Shown here piece after piece: positions 4,791 through 5,226 of a stretch of DNA of 5,226 nt. The notes beneath the pieces are model-generated. The model saw nothing but the letters and a program-made list of their open reading frames with translations, was not told the DNA's origin and made no database searches. The DNA comes from Syntrophaceae bacterium (GTDB taxonomy: Bacteria; Desulfobacterota; Desulfomonilia; Desulfomonilales; Desulfomonilaceae), in contig JACWAG010000370.1 of NCBI GenBank assembly GCA_014874425.1, positions 1 to 5,226 of the forward strand, given 5' to 3'. The first letter of the stretch is position 1. Each line of letters opens with the position of its first letter. Made by a program: the position numbers and the translations under genes.

Positions 4791-4898
4791 GCCTATTTTT
4801 GGACTATTGCAGCTTCATTCCAGGAAGCTGGTAGATTTTTGCGAAAACCGCTGTACGCTGCTAAAGCAAGAGCGGTTTTCGCGGTTTTGGTTACTATT
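4791..4898. repeat. Double stem-loop intergenic repeat, copy 2
   Basis: This is the partner of 3468-3573. Stem I is CAGCTTC (4810-4816) with GAAGCTG (4824-4830), now fully Watson-Crick where copy 1 has a wobble. Stem II is GCGAAAACCGCT (4841-4852) with AGCGGTTTTCGC (4871-4882), a perfect 12-bp stem around an 18-nt loop. It lies 29 bp beyond the stop of the right-hand Sel1-repeat gene and just upstream of the zinc-ribbon SD. It could act as a terminator or processing hairpin between them, although on the minus strand the stem is followed by AAAAAT rather than a U-run. Differences between the copies concentrate outside the stems. Confidence 0.75.
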
Positions 4899-4927
4899 TC
4901 AGCACCTGTTTTCTAGTTGTTGCTCTT

Positions 4928-5226
4928 CTAACGGAGGTCATCTAGAGCCTTTTGAGCTTGAGCTAGGCCCTGTGCGGCAGCTAACCCAAACCATTTAGCA
5001 GCTTCTATTTTGTCGACGGGAACTGCATGACCGTTTGCGTGAATCACTCCAAGACAATACTGAGCGAGAGCGAAATTTTGGTTCGCGGAAAGTTGATAAA
5101 ACTTGAGAGCCTCCGCATCGTCCGCGGTAACTCCCATGCCGTGGGTAAACATTGTCGCCAGAGCGAATTGAGCTTCCGCTAGTCCCTGATTTTCGGCAAG
5201 ACGATAGAACTTGACAGCCTCTTCAC
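4928..5226 (-). CDS. Sel1-like repeat protein, C-terminal part (5' end beyond window)
   Basis: The frame is open from the right edge to a TAG at 4930-4928, giving 98 visible residues, and does not start at the internal Met. It is built of Sel1-like repeats: the end of one (EEAVKFYRLAENQG), a full one from 'AEAQFALATMFTHGMGVTA' to 'SANQNFA', another from 'LAQYCLGVIHANGHAVPVDK' to 'LAAAQGLA', and a C-terminal cap QAQKALDDLR. These repeats match the consensus more closely than those of the second Sel1-repeat gene at 2344-3204. Such proteins are interaction scaffolds; no signal peptide or catalytic domain can be seen in the visible part. The intact ending (…KALDDLR) contrasts with the disturbed end of the other Sel1-repeat gene. 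The stop lies 29 bp from repeat copy 2. Confidence 0.85.
   Translation of the reverse strand, partial: EEAVKFYRLAENQGLAEAQFALATMFTHGMGVTADDAEALKFYQLSANQNFALAQYCLGVIHANGHAVPVDKIEAAKWFGLAAAQGLAQAQKALDDLR

Noticed and set aside
4780..4998. Plus-strand ORF of 72 codons spanning repeat copy 2
   Set aside because: It crosses the structured repeat and the antisense of the right Sel1-repeat gene, and has no SD.
1..5226. CRISPR array, tRNA or rRNA genes
   Set aside because: No regularly spaced short repeats and no cloverleaf or rRNA-like sequence were seen; the only repeat pair is 1.3 kb apart.

Overview
The window looks like part of an accessory or mobile region in a bacterium. All well-supported genes lie on the minus strand and the base composition is moderate (mid-40s % GC by eye, not counted). 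An excisionase-like gene overlapping a phage-type tyrosine recombinase, an orphan DNA methyltransferase and several small genes of unknown function fit an integrated element. The Shine-Dalgarno sites are strong and conventional. Nothing fixes the taxon; a Gram-negative host, possibly a deltaproteobacterium-like lineage, is only a guess.

Read in the direction of transcription (right to left): a Sel1-repeat protein that enters from the right edge (4928-5226); a roughly 108-bp repeat with two stem-loops (4791-4898); a CxxC zinc-ribbon protein (4432-4752); a 139-residue protein of unknown family (3799-4218); a 40-codon ORF coupled to it by a TGATG overlap (3677-3799); a gene-poor stretch rich in hairpins that holds a second, diverged copy of the repeat (3468-3573); a second Sel1-repeat protein (2344-3204) whose 3' end looks frameshifted (coding-like remnant 2210-2377); a spacer with a 10-bp inverted repeat (2119-2153); a beta-class amino-methyltransferase with an acidic N-terminal extension (848-2056); a small HTH excisionase-like gene (403-690); and the N-terminal part of a tyrosine recombinase running off the left edge (1-412).

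The left third reads as an element's integration module (xis-int) beside an orphan methyltransferase, which may protect the element or alter expression. The right half is a row of short, same-strand, mostly unknown genes. The two matching double-hairpin elements bracket the zinc-ribbon/unknown pair, and Sel1-repeat genes lie outside them. This layout suggests modules separated by a structured intergenic repeat, but whether that repeat acts as RNA, terminator or recombination site cannot be settled from one window.
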